A stretch of 64,000 bases of DNA from Atrina japonica. Lineage: Eukaryota; Mollusca; Bivalvia; Pterioida; Pinnidae. The stretch covers positions 1 to 64,000 of the forward strand of contig BROG01000465.1 in the NCBI GenBank assembly GCA_030159075.1. Direction: 5' to 3'. Below the pieces are notes generated by a model. That model had not been told where the DNA came from. It worked only from the letters and a program-made list of their open reading frames with translations, and ran no database searches. Below are positions 42,186 to 53,516 of the stretch, piece by piece. The position numbers were made by a program, and so were the translations under genes. The first letter of the stretch is position 1, and each line of letters opens with the position of its first letter.

Positions 42186-43703
42186 TATTTTTATTAGAAG
42201 AACTTGGGTTTAATACGAATTCTGGAAATCCTACATACACACGTAGCTCACTTTCAAAGGACGAGATCCTTCAAAATCACGTGTCCGTATTACGCTCATT
42301 TGATATACCTACAACGGATACCGATTTCGAGCTACCACATTTATATTGCATATCTCAACTTCATAAAACCCCATATAAGCAAAGATACATAGCAGGATCC
42401 AGCAAATGTTCTACCAAGCCTTTATCTTTACACCTTACCAAGATATTGACAGCCGTTAAGGAGAAAATTCAACAATACTGTACAGTTGCTTATTCCAGAA
42501 GCGGTGTAAATCAGATGTGGATACTTAAAAATTCTAAACAGTTTTTTAGAAAATTTGAAGGCACACAATTTTTGTCGAATTCACAGTATCAAAACTTATG
42601 ACTTCTCTACTCTTTACACTACTATTCCACATAAAAAATTAAAAGAAAGACTTTCAGCATCATAGACAACTGTTTTTTCACTAAAGGTGGTACCCGAAAA
42701 TTTAAATATCTAGTGATTGGCTATCAGGATACTTATTTCGTCAAACACCACTCTGATTCTACACATAAATATACTGAAGTTGATATAAAAAACATGCTGT
42801 AATTTCTAATAGACAATATATTTGTAATGTTCGGAGACGTGGTCTTTCAACAAACTGTCGGGATTCCTATGGGAACCAATTGTGCTCCTTTATTGGTCGA
42901 CCTGTTCCTTTATTCATACAAAGCAGACTTCATTCAGAAACTGCTGAATCAAAGGAAGAAAAAGTTAGCGGTGTCCTTTAATTTGACATTTAGATATATC
43001 GACGACGTTTTCTCAATTAATAATGACAATTTTCATACATATGTCAATGCGATATATCCCAGCGAACTAGAAATTAAAGATACAACAGAATCAAGCACAT
43101 ACAATTCATACTTAGACATTTTACTTAATATAAACACAGACGGGAAATTAGCAACTAAGCTATACGACAAACGCAACGATTTCGGCTTTCCCATCGTAAA
43201 TTTTCCACATTTAAGTAGCAATATCCCTCAGTCATCCGCATGTGTAGTTTATATTTCACAAATGATCCGATATGCCAGGGCGTGTACAGCATATGAAGAT
43301 TTCATATACAGAGGTAAACTACTCACTGACAAGTTATTGACACAGGGATATCGAAAACCACGTTTAATGTCAACGTTCCGCAAATTTTACGGTCGGTATA
43401 ATAGTCTTGTTTGCGACTACTCTGTTTCACTAAGTGAAATGTTGAGTTGCCTTTTCGTTGGTGGTTGTTGAGACGTCTGTACCAATTGTGACGAGGATAC
43501 ACTCCTCACGTATTTCATTGGACTTGACTGTGGACTCAAGGCGGGTGTAACCGGTCGACAGGGGATGCTTACTCCTCCATGGTACCCGATCCCACCTCTT
43601 GGTTTCCAGAGGTCCGTGTTTGTCCATTTTTACCGGATTTGTATTCATGTCCTGGACATTCTATTGATTTATACTTTGGTATCTGAAATTTTATATATAT
43701 AAA
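42186..43703 (+). mobile_element. PLE family A, longest copy
   Basis: A 1.5 kb copy. It begins at LLEELGFNTNSGNPTYT, then has the LHKTPYKQRYIAGSSKCSTK block (RT motifs 1-2 region), motif A with catalytic Asp at codon 42600-42602 (one frameshift just before it), motif B, YIDDV, the FYGRY C-terminus, the RT stop at 43469-43471 and the complete 3' block. There is no GIY-YIG domain after the RT. The upstream part is truncated. Its 3' end meets another copy tail-to-tail at about 43702. Confidence 0.85.
42827..43471 (+). pseudogene. PLE reverse transcriptase, C-terminal 214 residues
   Basis: The longest open RT segment in the window. It has GIPMGTNCAP at residues 12-21 (motif B), RYIDDV at 56-61 with the catalytic Asp pair 59-60, IYPSELEIKDTTE, a SYLDILLNINTDGKL block (motif D/E and start of the thumb), and the thumb-like LLTQGYRKPRLMSTFRKFYG. 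The ORF ends at LFVGGC. Upstream motif A is in another frame and a stop separates the parts (CTGTAATTT where CTGGAATTT is seen at 59607), so no full enzyme is encoded. The GIPMGTNCAP/YIDDV combination is typical of Penelope-type RTs that I recall from invertebrate genomes. Confidence 0.85.
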
Positions 43704-43826
43704 AATCTTAGATACCGAAGTATAAATCTACAGGATGTCCAGGATACAGAATATTGGACTTCCGAAAATCCAGAGGTGGGATCAAGTGTCATGGAGGAGT
43801 AAGCATCCCCTGTTAACCGGTTACAT
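43701..43826 (-). mobile_element. PLE family A 3' end, tail-to-tail with previous copy
   Basis: Reversed, this is the terminal 125 bp of family A, starting from its very end (AAAAATCTTAGATACCGAAG on the + strand). It is broken at the GACCGGTTACAT block, where a - strand hammerhead relic begins. Confidence 0.75.
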
Positions 43827-43831
43827 ATATC

Positions 43832-44030
43832 TGAAAGAAATAATGGTATCATACAATGTCAAATAATAAATCTAAATGTATTGCAAAATCCGTGTAAATA
43901 TTGAATATCTTTTAGGAAGTGTAGAATTTAAATGGTACTATCTGACAGAAATATTACTTTAGTATAAAAAATGGTATTGAAGTACAAGGTACTGGATTTA
44001 TGTATACTCTGGGTGACTCAAATTATTTTC
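43832..44030 (-). mobile_element. Diverged hammerhead-unit relic (body only)
   Basis: On the - strand it follows the retrozyme body order: the GTGACTC and ATAAATCC blocks, TAGTACCTTGTACTTCAAT, the ATATTTCTGTCAG region, and GATACCATTATT. The hammerhead itself is not included. Confidence 0.5.
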
Positions 44031-44034
44031 AAAG

Positions 44035-45020
44035 TACGCTTAATAGATGTTTTGATTTACTCTCATTTCACAATTTTAAGGCCCCTTGGCGACAATATCT
44101 GTAAAAGGTACGTGGTATCAATGCTGGACGGTTGACAGCTTCATTGGCAATTGTTAGTTACGTAGATGTAGTCACATAACTTCGCCATCAAAATTGCAAT
44201 GGATATATAATCAGATTTCACAAAAAAAGGGTCGTAAATACATTGGCTACATTCCATCTAATCTTGACATATTTTCTGTTTTGCCATTTTAGATAGGATT
44301 ATATTGCTGTGTTGTTCTACAAAATTGAAATCTGATACATTGATTTCCGAAAAAAGTAAAAACATCAACACTTGTATTTACTGAGTTGTTTTAATACAGA
44401 TGACTGCGCTTGTTTTATTGTTATGTTGGTGCTGCTTTGCTCAAAGTATTTAGCTCTAACAATACGTAGATGAGAAAGAAAGCCAACGGTTTCCAACAAA
44501 GATGACAACCATACAGGAATGCTTATTCCTTAGCATTGGAAATTGACATGAAATTGATACATGCAGGTTAAATATGCTCCATGTTTTTGACTATAACTGA
44601 CAGAGCAGTCGCAATAAAGACGATAAGTACCCAAAATATTGGCCAAAAATCAATACTAATTGTAAACGGAAGTAGTCGTCTATGGAATATGTCATGAATT
44701 TATTCCAGATACATTTGTATTCTCATGATATATGTTATTATTAAGTTTCCAATAACGGTTATGATTGTCACTGCTTCTACTCAAAAGATTCTTATAAGGT
44801 GAATAGTGTATATTGCAGACAATAGTAAGTTAAATGAAACCCTATTATCTTATAAATGTAAATCTAATACACTCTCATTGCTTCTCGTTATTTTATTGGT
44901 CGGTGAAGTTGAAAATTCGCTCAGGATTGGCGTGCCATTGTTATCTTATATGGCGTCATGTCGTTATATCATTTCACCTTTCCAAAGCAGAGCATGTTGG
45001 TACGATTCAGTGTTCTTTCT
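44035..45020. other. Gene-free stretch
   Basis: No supported gene. The open frame from 44806 runs by chance into the PLE tail that follows. Confidence 0.4.
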
Positions 45021-45025
45021 TGTTC

Positions 45026-45238
45026 TCAATGACGAGGATACACTCCTCGCGTATTTCATTGGACTTGACTGTGGACTCATGGCGGGTGTGACCGGTCGAC
45101 AGGGGATGCTTACTCCTCCATGGCACCTGATCCCACCTCTTGGTTTCCAGAGGTCCGTGTTTGTCCATTTTTACCGGATTTGTATCTATGTACTGGACAT
45201 TTTATTGACTAATACTTTGGTATCTGAGATTTTTATAT
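45026..45238 (+). mobile_element. PLE family A 3' block, followed by (TA)n
   Basis: Only the post-RT block, in very good condition, from TGACGAGGATACACTCCTCG to ACTTTGGTATCTGAGATTTT. It has no RT codons. It is followed within 20 bp by a long TA tract. Confidence 0.8.
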
Positions 45239-45244
45239 CGTATC

Positions 45245-45260
45245 TTTATATATATACATG

Positions 45261-45338
<78 letters not shown>
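45245..45338. repeat. (TA)n microsatellite
   Basis: TA run of about 75 bp after a short TATATACATGTATG lead-in. Confidence 0.97.
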
Positions 45339-45341
<3 letters not shown>

Positions 45342-45950
45342 ACACACGTACGCAAGACGCCATGCAGTCTGTACAATATTTGCAGTGTTCGTTTACAGCC
45401 TGTATGTTATAAATGTACAGATTAGTAGTTCTCCTTGTGAAGAGTCCATATTATGATGGATTACTCTAATTAAGGTACATAATATATGCAATATTACAAT
45501 GTTGTTTAATTTGGATAAAATTATTTTTACTAATATCTTTGGCCAATACCTCATTCTATATTCAATACCTCAATTCCTGATTTCAACAAGAGATTTATGC
45601 TTAAATGAGTAGTGTCACTCATCACCAATTTGTCACTACACAAAGTAAAAAATCTTTGGAATCGTTTTATACCAGACAATCGTCCATTTTCAACAGGTAG
45701 TCTTTTATTATTAACTGTACTCTATCGGCGTTATCAGGTATATCTAAATATATTTCAAAATGAAATTGGTCTTTTAAAATTCCATAAAAAATCTTCAAGT
45801 GAATAAAATACCCCATTTGGCCACTTCTGCTAAAACTATTCACAAAGTATTCTCTTTAATGAACAATTTAACCACTTAAAAATAAAGTTAATATTTGTTG
45901 TCCAAATATTGCTGAAAATCCACAGAATATACGAAAGTGTATTGATTCCT
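45342..45950. other. Gene-free stretch
   Basis: Nothing recognised. Confidence 0.4.
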
Positions 45951-45955
45951 GTGTA

Positions 45956-46066
45956 AATATTATTAAACATAATACCAAAGTCATGTTTTTTATTAAAAAA
46001 AGTGGGCCAAAACAAATGCAAAAGACAATCGTTTCTGTCAACAAGACTTCATCAGTTGAATTTATC
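45956..46066 (-). mobile_element. Hammerhead retrozyme relic
   Basis: - strand hammerhead at 46018-46061 followed by the TTTGGTATTATGTTTAATA motif. It belongs to the same subfamily as 8570 and 41077, with a TTTTGGCCCAC-type insertion between ribozyme and motif. Confidence 0.6.
46018..46061 (-). ncRNA. Hammerhead ribozyme, helix I weak
   Basis: CTGATGA, helix II GTC/GAC, GAA and the cleavage C are intact. Helix I strands (ATTCAA, TTTTGC) pair poorly. Confidence 0.55.
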
Positions 46067-46227
46067 TACAATATTCGCATAAATCAACAATTCAGATAGT
46101 TCAACAGTATTGATATAGGTAAATCTTCACGTCAGCCGTAAACAAATAAGTGAAATGTTCATTTTTTACGAGGATGCCAGATCGCCTAATAACTTCAATT
46201 TTCTTTTCATCAATTTTCTTGAATATA

Positions 46228-46378
46228 ATTATAAAAGTCACTCCTTCCAGACACCTGATTCCATCCCATTTGGGATTTGCAATTGTCTTCATGTGGAGAC
46301 CATATGTATATCTTATTGGCCATATTCTAAAGGACTTGGAATTTCGAATATCCATTGATACTCTTTCATTTTTACTTT
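46228..46378 (+). mobile_element. PLE family B 3' block
   Basis: CACTCCTTCCAGACACCTGA, TCCCATTTGGGATTTGCAAT and TTCATTTTTACTTT match the family B block, with an insertion near 46300. Confidence 0.5.
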
Positions 46379-46507
46379 AAAACATTTCTCATCAGACCAC
46401 GGAAGATAACTTCTATACACTGAGATCTGCCTCTGTTAATGTGCAAACAACATTGGTGGACTTCGTTTACTTTTATACATGCGTTCTGAAAATAGGATTT
46501 TCTTTTC

Positions 46508-46922
46508 ATATAAAAATCTTAGATACCAAAGTATAAATCAATAGAATGATATAGATACAAATCCGGTAAAAATGGACAAACACGGAACTCTGGAAACAAA
46601 GAGATGGGATCAGGTACCATGGAGGAGTAAGCATCCCCTGTCTACCGATCACACCCACCGTGAGTCCACAGTCAAGTCCAATGAAATACTTGAGGAGTGA
46701 ATCCTCGTCACAATTGGTACATACGTCTCAACAACCGCCAACGAAAAGGCAACTCAACATTTCACTTAGTGAAACAGAGTAATAGCAAACAAGGCTATTA
46801 TACCGAAGGTAAAATTTGCGGAACGTTGACATTAAATGCGGATTTTGATATCCCTGTGTCCATAATTTGTCAGTGAGTAGTTTACCTCTTCATATGTTGT
46901 ACACGCCATGGCATATCGGATA
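46508..46922 (-). mobile_element. PLE family A 3' end
   Basis: A complete tail on the - strand: terminus, 3' block, RT C-terminus and back to the IRYA.ACTAYEDF-like codons near 46890-46922. Moderately diverged. Confidence 0.75.
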
Positions 46923-47114
46923 GTAAGATGGGTGCCAGGTTGATCAATTCTTCAGGAATAATTATATAGAATATAATAATCAATAATATAACGTATGTCT
47001 TGTTTTAAATTTGGAACTGTCCGGGTGGGATGGTATTTACACCCATCCGGTTAAATTTAAACTTTTTCAATATGACACATGTGCATTTAAAATATTCCTA
47101 CGAATTCCATCAGA

Positions 47115-47409
47115 ACGCCGTCGAGGCTTCGCGGTAGAGTGTTCGATTTGCAACCGGAGGGTCGCGGGTTCGAGTCCCGGTGGATGTGGCTGACTTTTCC
47201 TGTCCTTCGGATGAGACAGTAAAAACCGAGGTTCCGTGTCACAGTAGGCGTAAGCACGTTAAAGAACCCTCACTACTCAATGACCTTAAGTGCCGAGCAT
47301 AGGTCAAAATTTGAAGCCCTTCGTTAACATTTGGTGAAGTCTCCATATTATTGAAAGATTCTTGACTGGGAAGTTAAACAACAATACAACAACAGCAACA
47401 ACAACGACA
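47115..47409 (+). mobile_element. tRNA-derived SINE (MetaSINE-like)
   Basis: The head has GGTAGAGTGTTCGATTTG and a perfect B box GGGTTCGAGTCCCGG. The body has GGATGAGACAGTAAAAACCG, AGCATAGGTCAAAATTTGAA and the tail AAGTTAAACAACAATACAAC with CAACAACAACGAC. It shares its body with 40717 but has a different tRNA head. Confidence 0.8.
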
Positions 47410-47414
47410 TAAAT

Positions 47415-49570
47415 TATTTTCACAAACAAATGTGTTTGTCATTGTTGTCCTTCTTTATATATTCCTGTGAGAATAATATGAAAGGCCGATTGTGTCATAA
47501 ACGCGATAAACTAACGTAATGATAACCTGCACGCAAATATTTTCGAGTTGCATGTAAAAAGTCACTTTATACATGAAAAAGAATACATTTTACATCCAAG
47601 TAGTGACTCTTAATGTGTAAGACCCTGCCGCATGCAAACCAAAACTCTTCTTACACCACAAACAACAGATAATCGGAAATGTTTTGAAGTGTATAATATT
47701 TGTATAAACAATATTTACTAAACCAGAAAATAATTTACTTTTATTTTTATTTGAAAATCTTGATACAAAGGCTGGTAAAATCATCACATGTAAACCTATA
47801 AAATGTCAAAAATATATATTACCATGTACCTACAATAGGACAACGTAGAAGAGTATTTCGATCTCGGTGATGCTTTTTTCTTAACTAAAATGTTATGTTC
47901 AATCCAGTCGCCAATATTTACAAAACAAAGCAACATTTTGAAATTAACAAATTAGGTATTAAAGATAAATATTTGGAATTTTCAAAAATACAGAAATTTA
48001 GAAACTAATATATATGTATTTAGTATATGTGCATAGTACATGTATTGTATGGTGAAAATATATTACGATATCCGGGCGCAATTTTTAAACGAAACAAGGC
48101 CACTGATCAGTTTATTTCATCACTTACGTGTATACCGCACTTCCTTGAATCTTAAAAATATTTAAGAGTTTAGATATCCTCTTGCACATTGAAGTTACTA
48201 CTTGCAAACTGTATGTTTTTTTCATGTATAAAGTTACTTTTTGCACGCAAATCAAATGTGACACAAACGGCCTTTTATAAAATAATTGTTCTGGCGCAAG
48301 ACGTATGGTAAACCATAAAAAAATCGGCTGAAGTTGTTTAAAATTTTCGAGTTAACCACACGTGGTTAACACACTTCGAGCATTTTCATTGGGCGACATA
48401 GGAATGTATACTTTGACACGCATTACATTTTGGCTGAACCCGCAGTACTACTGTAATGAAAATGTTAGTACATGAAATTGCATCACGCCAGTTGTTGGCA
48501 ATAAAAGTAACTGGAAGGAAAGAGTTCCCTTATTGAAATGTCTAACAATGTCAGGTTTCCTGCAATATATATATATTGATGTAATCTGGAGAAACTGTGA
48601 TTGAAGCGAGGTACAAGTTTGACGCGATCATGAGAGTCCGAGTCCGATGGTGTCTAGACGTGATGTATGGTAATATTCCACTACGCACGTTTTCAGTTAT
48701 GGTAGAAACAGATATAACAACAAGTGTAAGTCATCTGTCAGGGATGTTATTCCATGATGGTAAAAAGGAGGAAAATGGTTTCGTGTCATTTAATAGGGTA
48801 AATAAAGATTTAACATTGCAACAAAAGTTTGAAAAAGGAGGAATTTGTCCATATGGAGGAAATTTCACAACCCTGAGTTTATCTTCCTCTCGTTCGTTGA
48901 TTTTCAAAATCAACTAACTCTCGTTGTAGAATCTCTATTTACATTATCGACAGTGTATATATAATACAGTTAACATGCTCGCTTTCGGTGACAATAGAAT
49001 TAATTTTTGTGGCTACTATTCTCAAGGATCACTTGCTAGTATTGTCAAGTAGTTCCTTAATACAGTTATGTTATGGATAATGCCGTTAACCCCGTTATAA
49101 CCCAATTCGTCCCTTACAACAACTAGGATACATCTCTTTTATATAAATGACACTACTGCAATTACTTGTCGGGAGAATTTCAAGAATAAACGTATGCACA
49201 ATCAATACATTTGATTAGCGCAGGAAGTATTTGTTAAACTGAAATCAGCTTACATATCTAGCCCCTCACACATAATTACTTTGTGTATCATTTTATGGTT
49301 ATATACAAGTTGGTTGGGCGGATTTATATATATAATATCGCTATTACCGCTTTTAAATTCAAGTTAAGATTTTTTTTTAGAATTTTCTTTACATTTTAAA
49401 TAAGACCAAACATGTGTACAATGGTGTATCTTACGGAAATGTAGTACGGGCGTTTTGTTAACATGTTGTAGATAATGTCAGATGAAGATTCATCTGACTG
49501 AAATCACTGGATTACTGTGAGCAGAAAAACAAGTGCAAGATACGTAACTCCTAAATGATGAAATGGACAA
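47415..49570. other. Gene-free stretch with one unassigned open frame
   Basis: 48597-48917 is open for 106 codons without an ATG at its 5' edge. A GTAAGT lies inside it at about 48727-48732. I recognise no domain and cannot support it as an exon. The remainder is anonymous. Confidence 0.35.
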
Positions 49571-49574
49571 CATA

Positions 49575-49825
49575 TGAAACCCACAAGAACCCAGTACCTC
49601 GGCTTGTGATCGTATAGATACAATACAACATGTTCAGGTAACAGTAGCTTGTAACAAAATGAAAATGCTGATCATGGGAAGCCCAAAAACTCTGGTGATT
49701 ATATACGAATGTCGATTCCGAACAACGTGGAACACCGGAATTCTAGAAGTTTCTCACATATTTTGATCAACAAAAAAATCGTAGTAATACTGGCGCTGTG
49801 TATATAAAAATGTCTCAAAGTTTCT
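49575..49825 (-). repeat. Long terminal repeat, left (3' LTR of the element)
   Basis: Aligned to 51014-51289 by shared CCACAAG, CTCGGCT/CTCGGCTCGTGATC, CAGTAGCTTGTAAC, TATATACGAATGTC and GGCGCTGT blocks. Confidence 0.65.
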
Positions 49826-49849
49826 ATTTTTTGTTTTGTTTCTGTACAT

Positions 49850-50505
49850 TATTTGAATTCTGACAAATGAATATTATCTTCACTATCTGAATCATCTCGA
49901 ATACGTCGAGAACTTTTACCAATATGTTCACCTTTAACCGTACCATCTTTAAATGCCTGAATTACTCTTTCCCCAAACATTTGTTCAGATTCATCTGTTT
50001 TAAATTTCGTAATTTTACCTATGCTTGCCTCCTATTTGTAATTTCTATAATCTTATTCTTTAGTAATTTCTTGCTCAATCAAATAATAAAATCTTCTATT
50101 GTCCGTTATTATGTCACCAAGGCCACAATTGGTATCTTCTCTACAGTTAGCTCTACGAAGTTAGCATATCTTTCAATATCAGAAATCCACGTTTTGAAAT
50201 CTGTCGGTTTACCCGAGAAATTCTTAATAATCTGATACACAGGTACTGCCATAGCGCTAGTCATAATTGCAAATTGTTTCCTTATCTTATCAAATAATTG
50301 TTTCACTTCATTATCATTTTTATTTTCTACAGTTTTACGTCCAAATTCTCCTGACAAACTATAATATTGGCTATCTGATTACCTATTTTCTATTTCAGTT
50401 TAATTAAAGCGTTTCCTTTTTCAAATATTGTTTGGCCCTCTATTATATCTGCTAACTATTCGACGTTATCTCCTAACTTAATTTCATTTCTACTTTTTGT
50501 CATTT
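49850..50505 (-). pseudogene. Gag-like remnant
   Basis: The clearest stretch (50357-50109) contains NFSGKPTDFKTWISDIERYA, which fits the N-terminal pattern of retrotransposon Gag proteins (a short F-x-G-x-P-x-D-F-x-x-W motif before an alpha-helical capsid-like region). Upstream, back to about 50502, the frame continues with two stops and a shift (MTKSRNEIKLGDNVE start). Downstream it drifts into acidic SDSEDN-like codons. It is not functional. Confidence 0.6.
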
Positions 50506-51013
50506 TAATTTTCATTTTCAAAAATCTCAGTTTATTTTTAATTGTCTGTATAAAATCTATTAATACAATAAAGTAGGGTTTTATTGTAATCAACCACAAA
50601 GTGTCTGTTGTATCTTAAATACTAAAACATTTAATATAACTGTAACCAAATAAATAAAGTTTTCACTGTATTCAAATTATGCAAGTTTTAAATGTGTTCA
50701 AACTTATCAAATATTTAATGTATCTTAATTAACTTTGTCTATATTAGCAAAGTTCTTATTTGAAGTTTTTACTATTTCTAAGTCAACTAATGTTTATTTA
50801 CCTAGTTGAACAACGTATTTACTTTGCCTAAATTCACAAAGTTTTAACAATATTGCAAAAATAAAGTTTCAGATTTTCACAAAATTAGTTTTTGAGTTTT
50901 TAAATATTTTACTAGAAAGCAAATAAATTTTAAAGTCTGTTAAATTAATAGAGTACTGCAAAAAGTAAAAGTCATACCTTGATATCCAGGTCTCCGGCAA
51001 CAAATCGATTTCT

Positions 51014-51289
51014 TGTAATCCACAAGTATCCAATAGCTCGGCTCGTGATCCTATGGATTTTATCTAACACCAAGTGAGACCATAAAGAACGTTCAGGAAA
51101 CAGTAGCTTGTAACATAATGGCGATCTCTCTATGCTGGTATGTGGAAGCCCTAAAACCCTGTTGCCTATATACGAATGTCAATTCCAAACAATGTAAAAC
51201 ACCAGAATTCTAGACATTTCTCTCGTATTCTGATCAACAAAGAACCAGAGGAATATTGGCGCTGTACATAAAAATCTTGTAAAGTTTCA
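51014..51289 (-). repeat. Long terminal repeat, right (5' LTR of the element)
   Basis: The partner of 49575-49825. TG at 51014 and CA at 51288-51289 mark its likely ends. Confidence 0.65.
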
Positions 51290-51570
51290 TCTCCCGTAAC
51301 CTTTTTACACCATCATAACCAGTACGAATTTAATACATTTTATAATTCAACATTACAGTCAAAACGTTTAAACTTGTTTACCAATGATGACGATGGAAGA
51401 TATTGAACTATTTAACCTTGTAGTTGTAACAATTATCAAAATTTAATTTCTATATTTGTTTTCGATTCTTTGAATTAAACTTAATTGAATTGTGCTTCAA
51501 TTAATTAAATTGAACTCCATTATGTAACTAAATCAGCTGCCCGTATTTCCCACATACATGTAGTTATGGT
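51290..51570. other. Gene-free stretch
   Basis: Nothing recognised. Confidence 0.35.
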
Positions 51571-51572
51571 GG

Positions 51573-51896
51573 CTGATTTTAAACATCGTAATTTAAGTAG
51601 TAATATCCCACAGTCACCCGCATATGGAGTTTAAATTTCATAAATGATCCGATATGCCAGGGAGTGTTCAACATATGAACATTTCATATACAGATGTAAA
51701 CTACTCACTGACATATTATCGACACAGGAATAACGAAAACTGGCGGGTTTGACCGGTCGACAGGGGATGCTTACTCCTCCATGGCACCTGATCTCACCTC
51801 TTGGTTTCCAGAGGTCCGTGTTTGTCCATTTTACCTGATTTGAATCTATATCCTGGACATCCTAATATTTATACTTTGGTATTTGCGATATTTTTC
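51573..51896 (+). mobile_element. PLE family A 3' end with internal deletion
   Basis: Begins further upstream than most tails, at codons around NFPHLSSNIPQSPA, reaches ATCGACACAGGAATAACGAA, and then jumps at about 51740 straight into the 3' block (GGCGGGTTTGACCGGTCGAC). About 260 bp including the FYGRY codons and RT stop are deleted. Confidence 0.75.
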
Positions 51897-51964
51897 ATAT
51901 TTACTGTCCAATCATGCATACAAAAATTGAAAGTTATCTGATCATAGGTTCATGAGAAGAGATT

Positions 51965-52262
51965 TTTAAAGATGTACCGAGTTTTGGCCTCTTGTGGTTC
52001 CCCTATGGATCCTAGACCCTTTTTATACGCAAACTTTATGCGGCTTTACATGGGGATGCCAAGCGTGGTTAAAATGGCACATTGGTTCTTGAGAAGTCAA
52101 AAAAGTCAAATTTGACAAAAATCTTATATTTTCTAGATACTTAGATGCCAGTGACCCTGGGCCTATGACCTTTGTGTAAATGTTACCGACGCACGTAACC
52201 GACGACAGACAAAAAAACCCGATCACAATAGGTTATCATGAGCCATTTGCTCAGGTGACCTA
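51965..52262. repeat. Bivalve-type dispersed repeat ending in GCTCAGGTGACCTA
   Basis: The right end CATGAGCCATTTGCTCAGGT then GACCTAG is a near-palindromic terminus of a type I recall as very common in bivalve DNA. The left part contains TTGTGGTTCCCCTATGGATC. No coding capacity was recognised; the - strand frame is incidental. Confidence 0.55.
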
Positions 52263-52332
52263 GAAATCAATTCAAAATAATATTCAGTATTGTTTTGTTT
52301 GGTTCACTGACTTTAAGGTTCCAATTAGAATA

Positions 52333-52416
52333 TCTCTCTCTCTCTCTCTTTCTTTCTCTCTCTCTCTCTCCACACACACACACACACAACTCACACACAC
52401 ATATATATATATATAT

Positions 52417-52465
<49 letters not shown>

Positions 52466-52466
52466 T

Positions 52467-52505
<39 letters not shown>
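52333..52505. repeat. (CT)n, (CA)n, (TA)n compound microsatellite
   Basis: CT then CACA then imperfect TA tracts. Frames on both strands are artefacts. Confidence 0.97.
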
Positions 52506-52508
<3 letters not shown>

Positions 52509-52510
<2 letters not shown>

Positions 52511-52563
52511 GGGAGCCAGCGGCTTGTGCCGTAGGTCGACAGTTCGAATCCCAGCCGGGGCAT
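52509..52563 (+). repeat. tRNA-like 3' half (SINE head relic)
   Basis: CAGTTCGAATCCCAGCCGGG at 52540-52559 is a strong B-box/T-arm sequence. The 5' half (GGGAGCCAGCGGCTTGTGCC) does not make a full cloverleaf, so a SINE relic is more likely than a tRNA gene. Confidence 0.5.
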
Positions 52564-52947
52564 AATGAATTTTTAGGTGATTATTATTTCTGTATTTTTG
52601 CTTCATGTGTGATTTATTTACTGTCATGTCCGGATTACCCGGATCCGTGTTACTGTGTGTGACTCGAACCTAGTCTTTGTGTTGCTAATACTGCAACGTA
52701 ATTTCCGGTGTCATCGTCTTTTTATCATCTGTTAGATGTCAACCATATACAGTGTTTCAACTGTTTGTTTACACTAATATGCTGGCACTTGAAATATAAA
52801 GCTTATTGTGGTTTATAAGTCTCATAACTTGTTCCGTTAAAATAGTTTTTGTACGTACAAATGACTCTTTGTACGGACGAATTAGTTCTATGTACGTACA
52901 AGTATTATTTGTATGGACGAATAACCCTAGTTCTTCCAATAAACTAT

Positions 52948-53443
52948 AGTAATGTACCTAACAAATCGAACACTATATTTTTAGACCTTGTCTGCTGGGA
53001 CCAGTACATATTGGTCATATAATCTATTCAGCTCGATTACGACTTTTGGGGCACTAAATACAGAAGGATAACTTTTTCATAGTTCGTATACTTTTTCAAT
53101 ACAAGGAATCTTCTGGAATAAACAACAGTACAGTATTGCTGCATTTTTACATTAAACTCAACTTAACTACAATTAATTATCACAACAATACACAGATGGA
53201 TCGGATTGGATCTGTGTGATGATTGCGAATTGTTAATTAGCACGCTGATTAACACCACCCTTCCTTAAAGATGGAGATAGTGTGCCTGGGCTTCTCTTTA
53301 GTGTCATGGTCTTCTTCGGCACTGTCCACACAATTACGTACGTAGGATGAACTATCTATCCATTTTCCTTTCTTTCAGTTTACTCGTCTATTCATCTATC
53401 TATATCAATTTTTCTTTCTTTAGTCTACTCGTCTATTCATCTA
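52948..53443 (+). repeat. Anonymous repeat R1, copy 1
   Basis: Highly similar to 56823-57393, with shared AATGTACCTAACAAATC, GGGACCAGTACATATTGGTC, CACAACAATACACAGATG and GTTTACTCGTCTATTCATCT. It lacks about 75 bp present in copy 2. Ends undefined. Confidence 0.8.
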
Positions 53444-53490
53444 TCTATCTGTCTATATCATTACTTCTGTCTGTCTGTCTGTTTATCTAC
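53444..53490. repeat. (CTAT)/(TCTG) microsatellite
   Basis: Short tetranucleotide runs extending the pyrimidine-rich end of repeat R1. Confidence 0.8.
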
Positions 53491-53516
53491 CTGTGACATC
53501 ACGTATTTATCAGTTT

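Larger units (their letters stand above)
49575..51289 (-). mobile_element. Decayed LTR retrotransposon (- strand)
   Basis: Two direct repeats of roughly 75-80% identity (49575-49825 and 51014-51289) both start with TG on the + strand. The right one ends in CA. A gag-like remnant lies between them on the - strand. An A-rich purine-type tract next to the left repeat (reversed AGAAACAAAACAAAAAAT) fits a polypurine tract. The interior is only 1.2 kb, with no protease, RT or integrase seen, and no target duplication was found. This is an old, internally deleted element. Superfamily not determined. Confidence 0.65.

Noticed and set aside
47115..47190. Possible tRNA gene (also 13290-13378 and 52509-52563)
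   Set aside because: The B boxes are good but acceptor stems do not pair, and at 47115 a SINE body and tail follow. Called as SINE heads or tRNA-like relics.
48597..48917. 106-codon open frame as a host exon
   Set aside because: There is no ATG at its start, no domain, and the internal GTAAGT has no partner acceptor that I can support.
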